Shown: in pieces, positions 8,290-18,649 of the stretch
Layout: each line of letters opens with the position of its first letter
Numbering within the stretch: position 1 is the first letter of the stretch
Program-made: the position numbers and the translations under genes
Assembly: GCF_012933445.1 (NCBI RefSeq)
Contig: NZ_JABBNC010000003.1
Coordinates: forward strand, 124,001-188,000
Source of the DNA: Actinoplanes sp. TBRC 11911
GTDB taxonomy: Bacteria > Actinomycetota > Actinomycetes > Mycobacteriales > Micromonosporaceae
Reading direction: 5' to 3'
Length of the DNA: 64,000 bases
Notes under the pieces: generated by a model
Told to the model about the DNA's origin: nothing
The model's input: only the letters and a program-made list of their open reading frames with translations
The model's database searches: none

Positions 8290-9825
8290 CTAGGCCAGCG
8301 GCCCCACGCTCGCCTCGATCTCCGCGCGCAACCCCCGCCCGAACACCACCCGCCGCGCCTCGTCCATCACCGGGGCCAGGAACAGGTCAGGACCGGGCTC
8401 CCCCGCCGCCGGGGCCAGCGCCGCCATCGCCGCCCGACCGGCGGGGGACGGCCGCAGCGGCGCGCGCAACTGCAGCCCGCGCACCGCGGCCAGCAACTCC
8501 ACCGCCAGCAGACTGCCCACGTTGTCCAGCACCGTGCGCAGCTTTTTCGCGGCGGCCCAGCCCATCGAGACGTGGTCCTCCTGCATGCCGCTGGTCGGCA
8601 GCGAGTCGACCGACGCCGGTGCGGCCAGCCGGCGGTTCTCCGCGACGATGCCGGCCGCCGTGTACTGGGCGATCATCAGGCCCGAGTTGACGCCGGCGTC
8701 CGGGGAGAGGAACGGCGGCAAGTTGCGCGAACGGGTCACGTCCAGCAGGCGGTCCACCCGGCGTTCGGAGATCGCGCCCACCTCGGCGGCCGCGATCGCC
8801 AGGTAGTCGGCGGCGAAGCCCAGCGGCGCGCCGTGGAAGTTGCCGGTCGACTCGACCCGGCCGTCGGGCAGGACCACCGGGTTGTCCACCACGGACACGA
8901 GCTCGCGGGCGGCCACCGACCGGACGAAGTCCAGCGTGTCGCGCGCGGCGCCGGCGACCTGCGGGGCGCAGCGCATCGAGTAGGCGTCCTGTACGGCGTG
9001 CGCCAGGTCGTCGCGGTGCGAGTCCATCACCGCCGAGTCCTGCAGCAGCTTGAAGATGTTCGCGGCGGACGCGGCCTGGCCGGGGTGCGGGCGGATCGCG
9101 TGCAGCTCCGGCAGGAACGGGCGTTCCGAGCCGAGCATCGCCTCGATCGCCAGCGCCGCCGTCACGTCGGCCATCGCGAACAGGTGCGACGCGTCGTCGA
9201 TGGCCAGCAGCAGCATCCCGAGCATGCCGTCGGTGCCGTTGATCAGTGCGAGGCCTTCCTTCGCGGCCAGGTCCAGCGGCGCGATCCCGGCCTGGTGCAG
9301 CGCCTCCGCACCGGCGACCCGGTTGCCGTCCTTGCCGAGCACCCAGCCCTCGCCGAGCAGCACCAGCGCACAGTGCGCGAGCGGCGCCAGGTCACCGGAG
9401 GCGCCGAGCGAGCCGTGCTCCGGCACCCACGGGGTGATGTCGTGGTTGAGCAGGTCGGCGAGGCCGTGCGCGAGGCGCGGGCGGACGCCGGAATGGCCGA
9501 GCGCGAGCGACCGCAGGCGCAGCAGCATCATGGCGCGCACCACCTCGCGGGGCATCGGGGCGCCGACCCCGGCCGCGTGCGAGCGGATCAGCGCGTGTTG
9601 CAGTTCGGCGCGCCGGCCCGGTTCGATGGACGTGTTCGCGAGGGCGCCGAAGCCGGTCGACACGCCGTAGACGGGACGGCCGGACGCCTCGATCGAGTCG
9701 ACGATGGAACGGCTGCGGGCCATCGCGGCGACGGTGGCGTCGGCGATCTCGACCCGGGCATCGCCGCGGGCCACGGCCTGGACGTCGGCGGCGGTGACGC
9801 CGGTGGGCTGAACGGTCACGATCAT
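8290..9825 (-). CDS. hutH: histidine ammonia-lyase
   Basis: 511 aa, the normal length. It removes ammonia from L-histidine to give urocanate, the first step of histidine catabolism. The MIO-forming Ala-Ser-Gly triad sits at residues 142-144 in [14 protein letters not shown], and the catalytic Tyr lies in VYGVSTGFG (residues 52-60). The C-terminal half keeps the conserved [17 protein letters not shown] segment. It is the last gene of the hut operon; its ATG overlaps the hutI stop codon by 4 bp (ATGA), so translation is probably coupled. Confidence 0.96.
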   Translation of the reverse strand: MIVTVQPTGVTAADVQAVARGDARVEIADATVAAMARSRSIVDSIEASGRPVYGVSTGFGALANTSIEPGRRAELQHALIRSHAAGVGAPMPREVVRAMMLLRLRSLALGHSGVRPRLAHGLADLLNHDITPWVPEHGSLGASGDLAPLAHCALVLLGEGWVLGKDGNRVAGAEALHQAGIAPLDLAAKEGLALINGTDGMLGMLLLAIDDASHLFAMADVTAALAIEAMLGSERPFLPELHAIRPHPGQAASAANIFKLLQDSAVMDSHRDDLAHAVQDAYSMRCAPQVAGAARDTLDFVRSVAARELVSVVDNPVVLPDGRVESTGNFHGAPLGFAADYLAIAAAEVGAISERRVDRLLDVTRSRNLPPFLSPDAGVNSGLMIAQYTAAGIVAENRRLAAPASVDSLPTSGMQEDHVSMGWAAAKKLRTVLDNVGSLLAVELLAAVRGLQLRAPLRPSPAGRAAMAALAPAAGEPGPDLFLAPVMDEARRVVFGRGLRAEIEASVGPLA

Positions 9826-10973
9826 TGCGGCACTCCGTCGAGCAGAACGGTTCTGATCAGGGGAACCCCGGGCCGGTAGGCCAGGTGCAGGTGGGACGGC
9901 GCGTCGAGCACCGTCAGGTCGGCTTTCGCGCCCACCGCCACGCGGCCGATGTCACTACGGCGCAGGGCACGCGCGCCGCCAAGCGTTGCGGCGGCGATGG
10001 CTTCGGCGGGGGTCATCCGCATGTCGCGGACGGCCAGTGCGATACAGAACGGCATCGACGTCGTGTACGACGAGCCGGGGTTGCAGTCGGTGGCGAGCGC
10101 GACGTGCACGCCGGCGTCGATGAGCTGGCGCGCGTCCGGATAGGGCGACCGCGTGGAGAACTCGGCCCCGGGCAGCAGCGTCGCCACCGTGTCCGAGCCG
10201 GCCAGCGCGTCCACGTCCTTGTCGCTCAGATGCGTGCAGTGGTCCGCGCTGGCCGCCCCCATCTCCACGGCGAGCCGCACCCCCGGCCCCTCGACCAGCT
10301 GATTCGCGTGCACCCGAAGGCCGAGCCCGTGCGCCAGCCCGGCGGTCAGCACCCGGCGGGCCTGGTCCTCGTCGAAGGCGCCGCGATCACAGAAAACATC
10401 GACCCATTTCCCGTACGCCGCGGCAGCGTCCATCATCGGCCCACAGACCAGATCGACGTAGTCGTCCGGCTTGTGCCCCTCGGGAACGACATGCGCACCG
10501 AGGAAGGTGGTCTCGGCGGTCAGCGAGGCGGCGATTCGCAGCGACCGGGCCTCGTCCTCGACGCTCAGCCCGTACCCGCTCTTGATCTCGATGGTCGTGG
10601 TGCCCTGCCGCCGGGCCTCGGCGACCAGGCGGGCGGCGTTGCGGCGCAGTTCGTCGTCGGTGGCCGCGCGGGTCGCCGCGACCGTCGTCCGGATGCCGCC
10701 GCCGGTATACGGCTCGCCGGCCATCCGCGCGCCGAACTCGGCCGCCCGGTCCCCCGCGAAGATCAGGTGGGCGTGGCTGTCCACGAAGCCGGGCAGCACC
10801 GCGGCACCCTCCGCGTCGATGCGCCGGTCCGCGGCGGGGGCCTGCGCCGACGGTCCGACCCAGGCGATCCGGTCACCCTCCACGGCGACGGCGGCGTTTT
10901 CCCGTACGCCTAAGAGCCCTTCACCATCCGCGTTGGTGACGAGTTCGCCGATGTTGTCGATCAGCAGGCTCAC
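9822..10973 (-). CDS. hutI: imidazolonepropionase
   Basis: 383 aa when started at GTG 10973, which overlaps the hutF stop (GTGA); the frame continues upstream but that part is hutF in another frame. It hydrolyses 4-imidazolone-5-propionate to N-formimidoyl-L-glutamate. Amidohydrolase signatures are [20 protein letters not shown] (metal-binding HxH), the HVVPEGHK region, HANQLVEG and the late metal Asp in [11 protein letters not shown]. It overlaps hutH by 4 bp at its 3' end. Confidence 0.95.
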   Translation of the reverse strand: MSLLIDNIGELVTNADGEGLLGVRENAAVAVEGDRIAWVGPSAQAPAADRRIDAEGAAVLPGFVDSHAHLIFAGDRAAEFGARMAGEPYTGGGIRTTVAATRAATDDELRRNAARLVAEARRQGTTTIEIKSGYGLSVEDEARSLRIAASLTAETTFLGAHVVPEGHKPDDYVDLVCGPMMDAAAAYGKWVDVFCDRGAFDEDQARRVLTAGLAHGLGLRVHANQLVEGPGVRLAVEMGAASADHCTHLSDKDVDALAGSDTVATLLPGAEFSTRSPYPDARQLIDAGVHVALATDCNPGSSYTTSMPFCIALAVRDMRMTPAEAIAAATLGGARALRRSDIGRVAVGAKADLTVLDAPSHLHLAYRPGVPLIRTVLLDGVPQ

Positions 10974-12247
10974 CGTGCCTCCACCAGCTCGCGGGCCACG
11001 TCGATGCTCGTGTGCCGCCCGTCCGCGACGATCGTGCGACCGTCCGCGATCACGTGCGTGACGTCCGAGGCGGTGGCGGCGAGCACCGCCTGCGCCGGAT
11101 CGCTGCCCGCGGTGTGCACCCCGTCGAGGCGTACGCACACCAGGTCGGCGCGTTTCCCGGCGGCGATCTCACCGGCGTCGGACCAGCCGATCGCCGCGTG
11201 CCCGGTGGCCGCCCCGACCAGGTCGCCGACCGTGAACCGGCCGCGCTCCTCGCTGGCCAGCCGCTCGTTCATCTCCAGAGCGCGCAGCTCTTCGAACATG
11301 TCGATCACCGCGTGGCTGTCGCTGCCCAGGCTCAGGCGGGCGCCCGCGTCGGCCAGCCGCCGGGCCGGTCCGATGCCGTCGGCGAGGTCGCGCTCGGTGG
11401 TCGGGCAGAAGCACACGTGCTGGTCGCCGAGGATCTCGACGTCGCGGTCGGTGAGGTGGGTGGCGTGCACCGCGACCGTCGCCGGCCGCCAGACACCGTG
11501 CGCCGCCAGCAGTTCCGCGGGCGTACAGCCGTGGACCGCCTGGCACTGCTCGTTCTCGGCACGCTGCTCGGAGAGGTGGACGTGGACCGGTAAGCCGTCG
11601 GTGCGGTCCGCGAACGTCGACATGACCTCGTGCGGGACGGCCCGGACCGAGTGCAAGGCGGCACCGATCTTCGAATGCTGGTCCGCGCGCAGAAGATCAG
11701 TCCGCGCGGACCAGCCGTCGAGGTCGCCGTCGCCGAACCGGCGCTGCACCCCGTCGAGCGGCTTGCCGTCCACACCGGACGTCAGATACAGCGTGTCGAG
11801 CAGCGTGATCCGGATACCCGCGTCGGCGGCCGCGGCGATCAGGGCGTGGCCCATCGCGTTCGGATCCGCGTACGGCCGGCCCTCGGGGTCGTGATGCAGG
11901 TAGTGGAACTCGCCCACCGCGGTGATCCCGGACAGCGCCATCTCGCCGTAGACCGCGCGCGCCAGCCGGTAGTAGCCGTCCGGATCCAACCGGCCGGCCA
12001 CCTCGTACATCAGATCGCGCCAGGTCCAGAAGCTGCCGCGGTTGCCCTGCGTACGCCCCCGCAACGCCCGATGGAACGCGTGCGAGTGCACGTTGGCGAA
12101 GCCGGGCAGCACCAGGCCGTCGAGCCGCTCCCCGGCCGGCGCCGCGTCGGGCGTGACCGCGTCGATCGTGCCGTCGGACACGTCGATGCGGACGTTCCGG
12201 GCCAGACGGCCGCCTGTCCAGGCGTACGGGGAAAAGAAGGTTGTCAT
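10970..12247 (-). CDS. hutF: formimidoylglutamate deiminase
   Basis: 425 aa from ATG 12247, which overlaps the upstream stop codon by 4 bp. Amidohydrolase family: [17 protein letters not shown] holds the HxH metal pair, VHVHLSEQ and [10 protein letters not shown] follow, and [17 protein letters not shown] carries the late Asp. HutF deiminates N-formimidoyl-L-glutamate to N-formyl-L-glutamate and ammonia, so this organism uses the HutF branch of histidine degradation rather than direct HutG-type formiminoglutamase. A deformylase is then needed; see the preceding M20 gene. Confidence 0.93.
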   Translation of the reverse strand: MTTFFSPYAWTGGRLARNVRIDVSDGTIDAVTPDAAPAGERLDGLVLPGFANVHSHAFHRALRGRTQGNRGSFWTWRDLMYEVAGRLDPDGYYRLARAVYGEMALSGITAVGEFHYLHHDPEGRPYADPNAMGHALIAAAADAGIRITLLDTLYLTSGVDGKPLDGVQRRFGDGDLDGWSARTDLLRADQHSKIGAALHSVRAVPHEVMSTFADRTDGLPVHVHLSEQRAENEQCQAVHGCTPAELLAAHGVWRPATVAVHATHLTDRDVEILGDQHVCFCPTTERDLADGIGPARRLADAGARLSLGSDSHAVIDMFEELRALEMNERLASEERGRFTVGDLVGAATGHAAIGWSDAGEIAAGKRADLVCVRLDGVHTAGSDPAQAVLAATASDVTHVIADGRTIVADGRHTSIDVARELVEAR

Positions 12248-13416
12248 GTCAGATCCCGCAGAACCTTCGCGAGGGCGTCGATGCCGGAGAGGCAATCCTG
12301 CTCGTCGGCGTGTTCGGCGGGTGAGTGCGAGATGCCGGTCGGATTTCGCACGAAGAGCATCGCCGTCGGCACGTGCGCGGAGAGCACCCCGGCGTCGTGA
12401 CCGGCACTCGTCGGCAGGATCGGCACGCCGCCCAGCAGGTCCGCGAGCCGGTCCGCGAGCGAGGTGTCGAAGTCGACCTCCGGGCTCTGCGACTCGGGCG
12501 TGACGGTGAGCTCGGTGCCGTCACGCCCGGCCCGCTCGGTCGCCCGCTTCACCACCGCGTCCACGACCGCGCTCAGGGTGGCGTTGTCCTCGGCGCGCGC
12601 GTCCAGCCAGCTGCGCACCACCGACGGGATCGCGTTGGTGGCGTTCGGCTCGACCTCGACCCGGGCCATCGTGGCGTGCGCCCCGGCCAGCCGGGCCTCC
12701 TTGTTCGCCGCCAGCACCGTGTACGCGTAGGTCAGCATCGGGTCGCGACGGTCCGACATCTTGGTCGTGCCCGCGTGGTCGCCGTGCCCGGTGAAGTCGA
12801 ACCGCCACCGCCCGTGCGGCCAGATCGCGCTCGCCACGCCGACCGGCACCGCCAGCGCGCGGCCCTGTTCGATGTGCAGTTCGACCAGCGCGCTGATCCG
12901 CCGGTCGAGCCCGGGCAGCAGACCGGCCGGCAGATCGCCCAGCGCCTCGCCGAAGGTGACGCCGTCCACGTCCCGCAGGGCGGCCGCCCGCTCCGGCTCG
13001 ATCGCGCCGGTCAGCAGCCGGGAGCCGAGACAGGGCAGCCCGAAGCGGCCGCCCTCCTCGTCCACGAACGCCACGATCGCGATCGGTTTCGTCGGCGCGT
13101 AACCCTGTTCGCGGAGACGGTCCACGGCGAGGAAGCCACTGACGATTCCTAACGGCCCGTCGTACGCCCCGCCGTGCGGCACCGAGTCGAAGTGCGAGCC
13201 GGTGAGCACCGCGTCGTGTGCCCACGGGTCGCCCCACCAGGCGAACAGGTTGCCGTTGCCGTCGTCGGTGACCGGCATGTCGCGGCGTGCGGCCTGGTTG
13301 CGGAACCAGTCGCGCAGCACCAGCTCGGGTTCGGTCAGCGCGTACCTGAGGTAGCCGTTGGCGCCCCGGCCGATCGGCGCGATACCGTCCCAGAGTTCGC
13401 GGAACGTCGGCATCAT
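12244..13416 (-). CDS. M20-family amidohydrolase (allantoate amidohydrolase / N-carbamoyl-amino-acid hydrolase type) in the hut operon
   Basis: 390 aa from ATG 13416, whose start overlaps the hutU stop. M20 binuclear-zinc motifs are visible: [34 protein letters not shown] and [11 protein letters not shown]. Sequence style is that of AllC/HyuC, but it lies within a five-gene hut operon with no classical N-formylglutamate deformylase (HutG) in sight. By position it could hydrolyse N-formyl-L-glutamate to glutamate and formate. That role is inference; allantoate or N-carbamoyl substrates are not excluded. Confidence 0.85.
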   Translation of the reverse strand: MMPTFRELWDGIAPIGRGANGYLRYALTEPELVLRDWFRNQAARRDMPVTDDGNGNLFAWWGDPWAHDAVLTGSHFDSVPHGGAYDGPLGIVSGFLAVDRLREQGYAPTKPIAIVAFVDEEGGRFGLPCLGSRLLTGAIEPERAAALRDVDGVTFGEALGDLPAGLLPGLDRRISALVELHIEQGRALAVPVGVASAIWPHGRWRFDFTGHGDHAGTTKMSDRRDPMLTYAYTVLAANKEARLAGAHATMARVEVEPNATNAIPSVVRSWLDARAEDNATLSAVVDAVVKRATERAGRDGTELTVTPESQSPEVDFDTSLADRLADLLGGVPILPTSAGHDAGVLSAHVPTAMLFVRNPTGISHSPAEHADEQDCLSGIDALAKVLRDLT

Positions 13417-15047
13417 TTTTCCGCTTTCATCGGGATATGTACGTCTTTGGCGGCGTCGGAGGTGTAGCCGGCGTCGACGTGCCGGATCACGCCCATGCCC
13501 GGGTCGTTGGTGAGCACCCGTTCGATCTTCTGCCCAGCCAGCGGGGTGCCGTCGGCGACGCACACCTGCCCGGCGTGGATCGACCGGCCGATGCCCACCC
13601 CGCCACCGTGGTGAATGGACACCCAGCTGGCCCCGCTCGCGGTGTTGACCAGCGCGTTCAGCAGCGGCCAGTCGGCGATCGCGTCCGAGCCGTCGAGCAT
13701 CGCCTCGGTCTCCCGGTACGGCGAGGCCACCGAACCGGAGTCCAGGTGGTCGCGGCCGATCACGATCGGGGCGCTGAGCTCGCCGCGGGCGACCATGTCG
13801 TTGAACCGCACACCGGCCTTGTCCCGCTCGCCGTAGCCCAGCCAGCAGATCCGCGCCGGCAACCCCTGGAACGCGACCCTCTCGCCGGCCATCTTGATCC
13901 AGCGGGCCAGGCCCTCGTTCTCCGGGAAGAGATCCAGGATCGCCCGGTCGGTCTTGGCGATGTCCGCCGGGTCGCCGGAGAGCGCGGCCCAGCGGAACGG
14001 CCCCTTGCCCTCGGCGAACAACGGCCGGATGTACGCCGGGACGAAGCCCGGAAAAGCGAACGCTCGTTCATAGCCGCCGAGCTGCGCCTCGCCGCGGATC
14101 GAGTTGCCGTAGTCGAAGACCTCGGCGCCGGCGTCCAGGAATCCGACCATCGAGGCGACGTGCCGGGCCATCGAGGCGCGGGCCCGGTCGGTGAACTCCT
14201 CCGGCTTGGCGGCGGCGTAGTCACGCGCGTCCTCGAGCTCGACGCCGACCGGGAGGTACGACAGGGGGTCGTGCGCGCTGGTCTGGTCGGTCACGATGTC
14301 GATGCCGACGCCCTTGACCAGCAGCTCCGGAAACACGACCGCGGCGTTGCCGACCACGCCGATCGACAGCGGCGTCTTGTCCTTCTTGGCCTGTTCGGCC
14401 ATCCGGACGGCCTGCTCGAGATCATCCGCGATGACATCCAGGTAGCGGGTGTCGACGCGGCGCTGCAGCCGGGTCCGGTCCACGTCGACGATCAGGCAGA
14501 CGCCGCCGTTCATGGTCACCGCGAGCGGCTGCGCGCCACCCATGCCGCCGCATCCCGCGGTCAGCGTCAGCGTCCCGGCGAGCGAGCCGTTGAACCGCTT
14601 GGCGGCGACGGCGGCGAACGTCTCGTACGTGCCCTGCAGAATGCCCTGCGTACCGATGTAGATCCAGGAGCCGGCGGTCATCTGGCCGTACATGGTCAGG
14701 CCCAGCTTCTCCAGCCGCCGGAACTCCGGCCAGGTGGCCCAGTCGCCCACCAGGTTCGAGTTCGCGATGAGCACGCGCGGCGCCCACTCGTGCGTGCGGA
14801 ACACGCCGACCGGCCGGCCCGACTGCACCAGCAGCGTCTCGTCGTCGGTGAGGTCGTCGAGCTCGCGCACGATCGCGTGGAACGACGGCCAGTCCCGGGC
14901 GGCGCGACCCGTACCGCCGTACACGACCAGGTCGTCGGGCCGTTCGGCCACGTCGGGGTCGAGGTTGTTCATCAACATCCGCTTGGCGGCTTCTTGCGGC
15001 CAACCCTTCGCCGTGTACGCCGTGCCGCGTGGAGCCCGGATCACCAT
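13413..15047 (-). CDS. hutU: urocanate hydratase (urocanase)
   Basis: 544 aa, full length. Converts urocanate to 4-imidazolone-5-propionate with tightly bound NAD+ acting as electrophile. The start region ([36 protein letters not shown]), [16 protein letters not shown] and the late [19 protein letters not shown] segment are all typical. The ATG at 15047 has a GGGAGG Shine-Dalgarno 8 bases upstream and lies 16 bp after the stop of the regulator gene. First enzyme gene of the operon. Confidence 0.96.
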   Translation of the reverse strand: MVIRAPRGTAYTAKGWPQEAAKRMLMNNLDPDVAERPDDLVVYGGTGRAARDWPSFHAIVRELDDLTDDETLLVQSGRPVGVFRTHEWAPRVLIANSNLVGDWATWPEFRRLEKLGLTMYGQMTAGSWIYIGTQGILQGTYETFAAVAAKRFNGSLAGTLTLTAGCGGMGGAQPLAVTMNGGVCLIVDVDRTRLQRRVDTRYLDVIADDLEQAVRMAEQAKKDKTPLSIGVVGNAAVVFPELLVKGVGIDIVTDQTSAHDPLSYLPVGVELEDARDYAAAKPEEFTDRARASMARHVASMVGFLDAGAEVFDYGNSIRGEAQLGGYERAFAFPGFVPAYIRPLFAEGKGPFRWAALSGDPADIAKTDRAILDLFPENEGLARWIKMAGERVAFQGLPARICWLGYGERDKAGVRFNDMVARGELSAPIVIGRDHLDSGSVASPYRETEAMLDGSDAIADWPLLNALVNTASGASWVSIHHGGGVGIGRSIHAGQVCVADGTPLAGQKIERVLTNDPGMGVIRHVDAGYTSDAAKDVHIPMKAEK

Positions 15048-15063
15048 GCTTCGTCGTCCTCCC

Positions 15064-15894
15064 TCACGCTACGAAAATGTGTCGTCGGGCCACGGCGGCC
15101 TCGAACTCTTCCAGACGCTGCTGCACCGACTCGGGTGCCGCGTCGCACATCGCCTGGAGCAGCACCATCGCCATCGCCATCGGCCCGGTGTGCAGGTCGA
15201 AGACCAGTTGCGTGCCGACCGCGGCGGGCAGCACCACGTCCACCTCGTGGGCCACCGGGCTGAGCGCCGAGTCGGTGATCGCGACGACCCGGAACCCGGC
15301 TTTCTTGGCCTCTCCGATGGCGTCGAGCGACTCGCGCGGGTAGCGCGGCAGCACCAGGGCCAGCATCGCACCGGCGCCGGCCGCGCGGGCCTGATCGAGC
15401 TGGTCGAGCATCTCGGTGCCACCGTTGGCGATGACCCGGACGTCCGGGTGCACCTTCGCCGCAAAATATCCGAAATATGCGGCCAAAGGGGCCGCCGATC
15501 GCAGCCCGAGAACCGGCAGTGGCCGGCTCCGAATCAAAAGATCAGCAGCCTTCTGTACGTCGTCGAGCCGTTCCAGCTGATCCGTCAGCCGCCCGAGATG
15601 CTCCGCCTCGGCCTGCAAGGCGAGCTGCATCGCGTTCCGCTTCCCGTTCCCGCTCGGCCCGCCGGTCATATGCCGCAGCTCCCGCCGCAGCGCCGGATAG
15701 CCTTCGTACCCGAGCGCGACCGCGAACCGCGTGACCGACGGCTGGCTGACCCCCGCGAGGTCGGCAACCTCGGCCGCGGACAGATAGGCGGCCTTGCCGG
15801 AGTGCTCGACCAGGCAGTGAGCGATGCGCCGCTGGGTGGGCGTGAGGCGCGCCCCTTGAAAGAGCTCCCCCACGCTGACAGGCACGTCATTCAC
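15064..15894 (-). CDS. RpiR/MurR-family transcriptional regulator of the hut operon
   Basis: 276 aa from GTG 15894; the open frame continues upstream into low-complexity repeats that are not plausible protein. N-terminal HTH_6 domain (residues ~10-80, [26 protein letters not shown]) and a C-terminal SIS sugar/phosphate-binding domain ([20 protein letters not shown], then [20 protein letters not shown]). It is the first gene of the hut transcript, 16 bp before hutU, so it probably controls its own operon in response to a pathway intermediate such as urocanate (inference). Confidence 0.88.
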   Translation of the reverse strand: MNDVPVSVGELFQGARLTPTQRRIAHCLVEHSGKAAYLSAAEVADLAGVSQPSVTRFAVALGYEGYPALRRELRHMTGGPSGNGKRNAMQLALQAEAEHLGRLTDQLERLDDVQKAADLLIRSRPLPVLGLRSAAPLAAYFGYFAAKVHPDVRVIANGGTEMLDQLDQARAAGAGAMLALVLPRYPRESLDAIGEAKKAGFRVVAITDSALSPVAHEVDVVLPAAVGTQLVFDLHTGPMAMAMVLLQAMCDAAPESVQQRLEEFEAAVARRHIFVA

Positions 15895-15904
15895 CCGCCC
15901 AGCG

Positions 15905-15925
15905 TATGCATAAAAACTTTCAGAG
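15905..15925 (-). promoter_or_regulatory. possible hut promoter/operator
   Basis: Just upstream of the regulator start the minus strand reads CTGAAAGTTTTTATGCATAC, an AT-rich island in very GC-rich DNA. It has a -10-like TATGCA and a TGAAA...TTTTA arrangement like sites bound by RpiR-family proteins. Weak evidence, from position and composition only. Confidence 0.3.
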
Positions 15926-15955
15926 GCTAGCCCCGGCACGCGCGCACCCACTTCC

Positions 15956-16115
15956 CGCCGCCCGCCCGCCCAACCGCCAGCCCGCCCAACCGCCAGCCCG
16001 CCCAACCGCCCGCCCGCCCAACCGCCAGCCCGACCGCCAGCCCGACCGCCCGTCCGTCCGCCCGCCAGCCCGACCGCCCGTCCGCCAGCCCGTCCGTCCG
16101 CCCGTCGCGCAGGTC
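15956..16115. repeat. C-rich 16-bp tandem repeat tract
   Basis: A 16-bp unit (CAACCGCCAGCCCGCC) starts at 15971, 15987, 16003 and 16019 with small changes, then decays into CGCCAGCCCGAC and CCGTC units. The plus strand is almost free of A and T. All frames stay open because of composition; I see no coding signal. It precedes copy A of the dispersed element. Confidence 0.85.
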
Positions 16116-16182
16116 GCGCACGTCGGTGATCATCGCGCGCCCACTCCCCGTCCGCCCGCTCGCCCGTCCATCGCCAATCCCT

Positions 16183-16499
16183 CGCATATCCGACATTTCA
16201 TTAAATTGTGGTATCGACTGGGCCGCTGGACGGCTGGGCTCAGCTCGCGGCTGCGCCGGCGCTTCCATTCCGTGGGACGGGCGGCCGCCTATTGAGACGC
16301 GCGCCCGCATCTTGGAACCACCGTCCGCGATGTGGGATTCCTGTCCATCGTAGACAGTGTTTTGTCGCGTAACGAGGCTTTCGTCCAGCAGGTTTTCCCG
16401 GCCGAATGTAGACCTTGGATACTTATGGCTCGTATGTGGGCGCAACTCTCCAAGGTTCACAAAAATCCACGATGTGACCGCGGTGTCCACATAGCGGAA
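16183..16499. repeat. dispersed element, copy A
   Basis: Shares two blocks with 41306-41864 in the same orientation. Block 1 begins CGCATATCCGACATTTC (16183). Block 2 runs from 16259 (GCGCTTCCATTCCGTGGGAC region) to 16499 and includes a 23-bp stretch at 16423-16445 identical to 41790-41812 (core GGCTCGTATGTGGGCGCAA). Both copies end in an imperfect inverted repeat around TTCACAAAA.TCCACGATGTGA. On the minus strand both could encode a peptide starting MDxAVTSWxFVNLGxLRPHT, but copy B is frameshifted, so coding status is uncertain. Confidence 0.8.
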
Positions 16500-16570
16500 C
16501 TGTTCAGCTGTTTCTCGCGCCGCTCACGCTCCGATGAGTTGACCATGCGCGGCGGACCTGCGCGGACCGT

Positions 16571-17030
16571 CGCTGTGGGGAGCCGGGACCTTCCGGTCGT
16601 GGCGGCTGCCCACACCGGGGTGGGGGTGCCTGCGGTGTGGGCAACCGCAACCTCCTCGGCGTCGCGACTGCCCACACCTGGATGGGGGTGGCTGCGGTGT
16701 GGGCAACCGCAACCTCCTCGGCGTCGCGACCGCCCACACCTGGATGGGGGTGGCTGCGGTGTGGGCAACCGCAACCTCCTCGGCGTCGCGACCGCCCACA
16801 CCTGGATGGGGGTGACTGCGGTGTGGGCAACCGCAACCTCCTCGGCGTCGCGACCGCCCACACGAGGGTGGGGGTGACTGCGGTGTGGGCAACCGCAACC
16901 TCCTCGGCGTCGCGACTGCCCACACCTGGATGGGGGTGGCTGCGGTGTGGGCAACCGCAACCTCCTCGGCGTCGCGGCTCCCCACGCCCGGGTGGAGCGG
17001 CCACTGTGGGGAGCTGGGACCTGCCCGGGC
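16571..17030. repeat. 62-bp tandem array of hairpin units
   Basis: Six near-identical 62-bp units start at 16634, 16696, 16758, 16820, 16882 and 16944; a diverged unit flanks each end (from about 16572 and 17006). Each unit has the 10-base arm GGTGTGGGCA and its complement TGCCCACACC (one G:T change in some) around a loop of about 25 bases, so every unit can fold into a hairpin. The period is not a multiple of three and all frames are open on both strands, which argues against coding. Confidence 0.9.
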
Positions 17031-17384
17031 CTGGCGGCGTCGCCTCGCACGGGGACTCGCGGCCGACGGAACCAGCTGAACGGTTACAAATAGCGGGACT
17101 GCCCGGTGCCGAGCGGATCGCCGCAGCGCGTCAACTGGCACAACCGCGCTACCGGCCCGGCCGTGACCAGGTCGTCACTGATCGCCTGCGACCACGGTTA
17201 GGACCTTCTCGTCCAGGACTGAGCAAACCGCCTCGGCTCACCGTCGACTTCGGGCAGTCGCCGGTCGTGGTGAGACCTGGGAACGCAAAAGGGGTCGGCG
17301 GGGGCGAGCCGACTGGCGCACAAGAACTTCGACTCATACAGGCGGGTCTGCGCCTGTTGCGCGCCGGCGGTACGGTGCCCGTCG

Positions 17385-17822
17385 ATGATTCAGCTCTCTC
17401 GGCGGGGTCGGCGGGCCCGCGTCGGCCTCGCGCTCGCCGTGTTCGGCGTGCTGCTGGTGGGCACCCTCTGGGGCACCGACGACGACTTTCCGTTCGGGCC
17501 GTTCCGGATGTATTCGACCGCCCCTGGGCCCGACCAGGATGCCAAGGACACCCGGGTGGAAGGGGTCGACGCGGCCGGGCGGACCGTGGCGCTGACCGAG
17601 GCGAACACCGGGATCCGGCGGGCCGAGATCGAGGGGCAGGAGCAGGCGTACGCGGCCGACCCGGCGCGGCTGGATCAGATCGCGGACGCGTACCTGGAGC
17701 ACACGCCCGGGGCCGAGCCGCTGCGGCAGGTGCGGATCGTGGTGCGCTGGCACGGGGTGCACGACAGCCGGCCCACCGGCACCTACCGTGACGACGTCGT
17801 AGCACAATGGACGATGCCGTGA
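17385..17822 (+). CDS. membrane-anchored protein of unknown function, partner of HTTM protein
   Basis: 145 aa with one N-terminal membrane span after a basic stretch (SRRGRRARVGLALAVFGVLL) and an extracytoplasmic tail of about 115 residues without recognised motifs. The stop codon overlaps the start of the next gene, so the two are co-translated. Proteins in this position next to HTTM genes are usually small and of unknown function. No cysteines, so it is not an obvious thioredoxin-like partner. Confidence 0.75.
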   Translation: MIQLSRRGRRARVGLALAVFGVLLVGTLWGTDDDFPFGPFRMYSTAPGPDQDAKDTRVEGVDAAGRTVALTEANTGIRRAEIEGQEQAYAADPARLDQIADAYLEHTPGAEPLRQVRIVVRWHGVHDSRPTGTYRDDVVAQWTMP

Positions 17823-18649
17823 TCTCGCGATGGTTCACCGCGCCGGTGCCGCTCGGCCGGGTCGCCGCCTTCCGGACGCTGGTCTATCTGTTCGTGGTCG
17901 GTGACCTGATCGTCTTCACGCCATGGATTCGCGGCCACGCCAACACCCCGGGCGATCTGTACCAGCCGCTTCGCGTCGGGCGGATGCTGCACCTGCCGGT
18001 GCCGGACGCGGCGCTCGTGCACGGCGTTTTCTGGGCGCTGCTGGTCGCGGCGCTCGCGGCGGCGACGGGACGCCTGCCGCGGCTGCTCGGTGTGCTGGTC
18101 TTCCTGCTCTACAGCGAGTGGATGGTCATCGGCATGAGCTACGGGAAGGTGGACCACGACCGGTTCGGCTTTCTCGTGGCGCTGGCCGTGCTGCCGACGG
18201 TCGGTGCCGCGCGGCACGGCGACCAGCGCACCTCCGAGGCTGCCGGATGGGCGTTGCGCGTCACGCAGATCGCCGTGGTCTGCACGTACTTCCTCGCCGC
18301 GCTCGCGAAGCTGCGGTTCGGCGGGATCGACTGGCCGACCAGTTCCGTTCTGGCGCAGGCCATCATCCGCCGGGGCACCCCGCTGGCCGACCTGATCGCC
18401 GGGGTGCCGGGGCTGCTGATCCTCGCGCAGTTCGGCATCCTCGCGTTCGAGCTCGCCAGCCCGTTGATCTTCTTCGTGCCGGAGCGGCGGCGAAGCTTGG
18501 TGGTGGCGTTCTTCTACTCGTTCCACCTGGTCACGTTCGCGACGATCACGATTTCGTTCGCGCCGCACCTGGTGGCGCTGGCCAGCTTTCTGCCGTTGGA
18601 AAAGCGCCTACGAGCCGCGGAGCCGGTCGCGAGCACTCTGCGGGAGTGA
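17807..18649 (+). CDS. HTTM-domain integral membrane protein
   Basis: 280 aa with about six to seven hydrophobic spans. It has the pattern of the HTTM (horizontally transferred transmembrane, vitamin K carboxylase N-terminal-like) family, including GRVAAFRTLVYLFVVGDL and YFLAALAKLRFGGIDW. Start ATG 17807 overlaps the previous gene by 16 bp; GTG 17819 would give a GTGA 4-bp overlap and is equally possible. Catalytic function of bacterial HTTM proteins is mostly unknown. The convergent DCC gene overlaps it by 42 bp; HTTM and DCC proteins are often associated. Confidence 0.8.
   Translation: MDDAVISRWFTAPVPLGRVAAFRTLVYLFVVGDLIVFTPWIRGHANTPGDLYQPLRVGRMLHLPVPDAALVHGVFWALLVAALAAATGRLPRLLGVLVFLLYSEWMVIGMSYGKVDHDRFGFLVALAVLPTVGAARHGDQRTSEAAGWALRVTQIAVVCTYFLAALAKLRFGGIDWPTSSVLAQAIIRRGTPLADLIAGVPGLLILAQFGILAFELASPLIFFVPERRRSLVVAFFYSFHLVTFATITISFAPHLVALASFLPLEKRLRAAEPVASTLRE

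Larger units (their letters stand above)
15895..17384. other. 1.5-kb gene-free region between hut operon and HTTM pair
   Basis: No convincing gene. It holds, in order, the hut promoter area, a 16-bp C-rich tandem tract, copy A of a dispersed element (16183-16499), a 62-bp hairpin array (16571-17030), and about 350 bp of unique sequence leading to the gene at 17385. Open frames here are by-products of stop-free repeats. Confidence 0.75.

Noticed and set aside
16571..17030. CRISPR array
   Set aside because: Units are uniform over their whole 62 bp with no variable spacers, and no cas genes are present.
16457..17141. Several ~170-200-codon minus-strand frames with GCGCPHRSHPHPG repeats
   Set aside because: They arise from the 62-bp array, which has no stops in any frame; three different frames give three repeat 'proteins', and the period is not a multiple of three.
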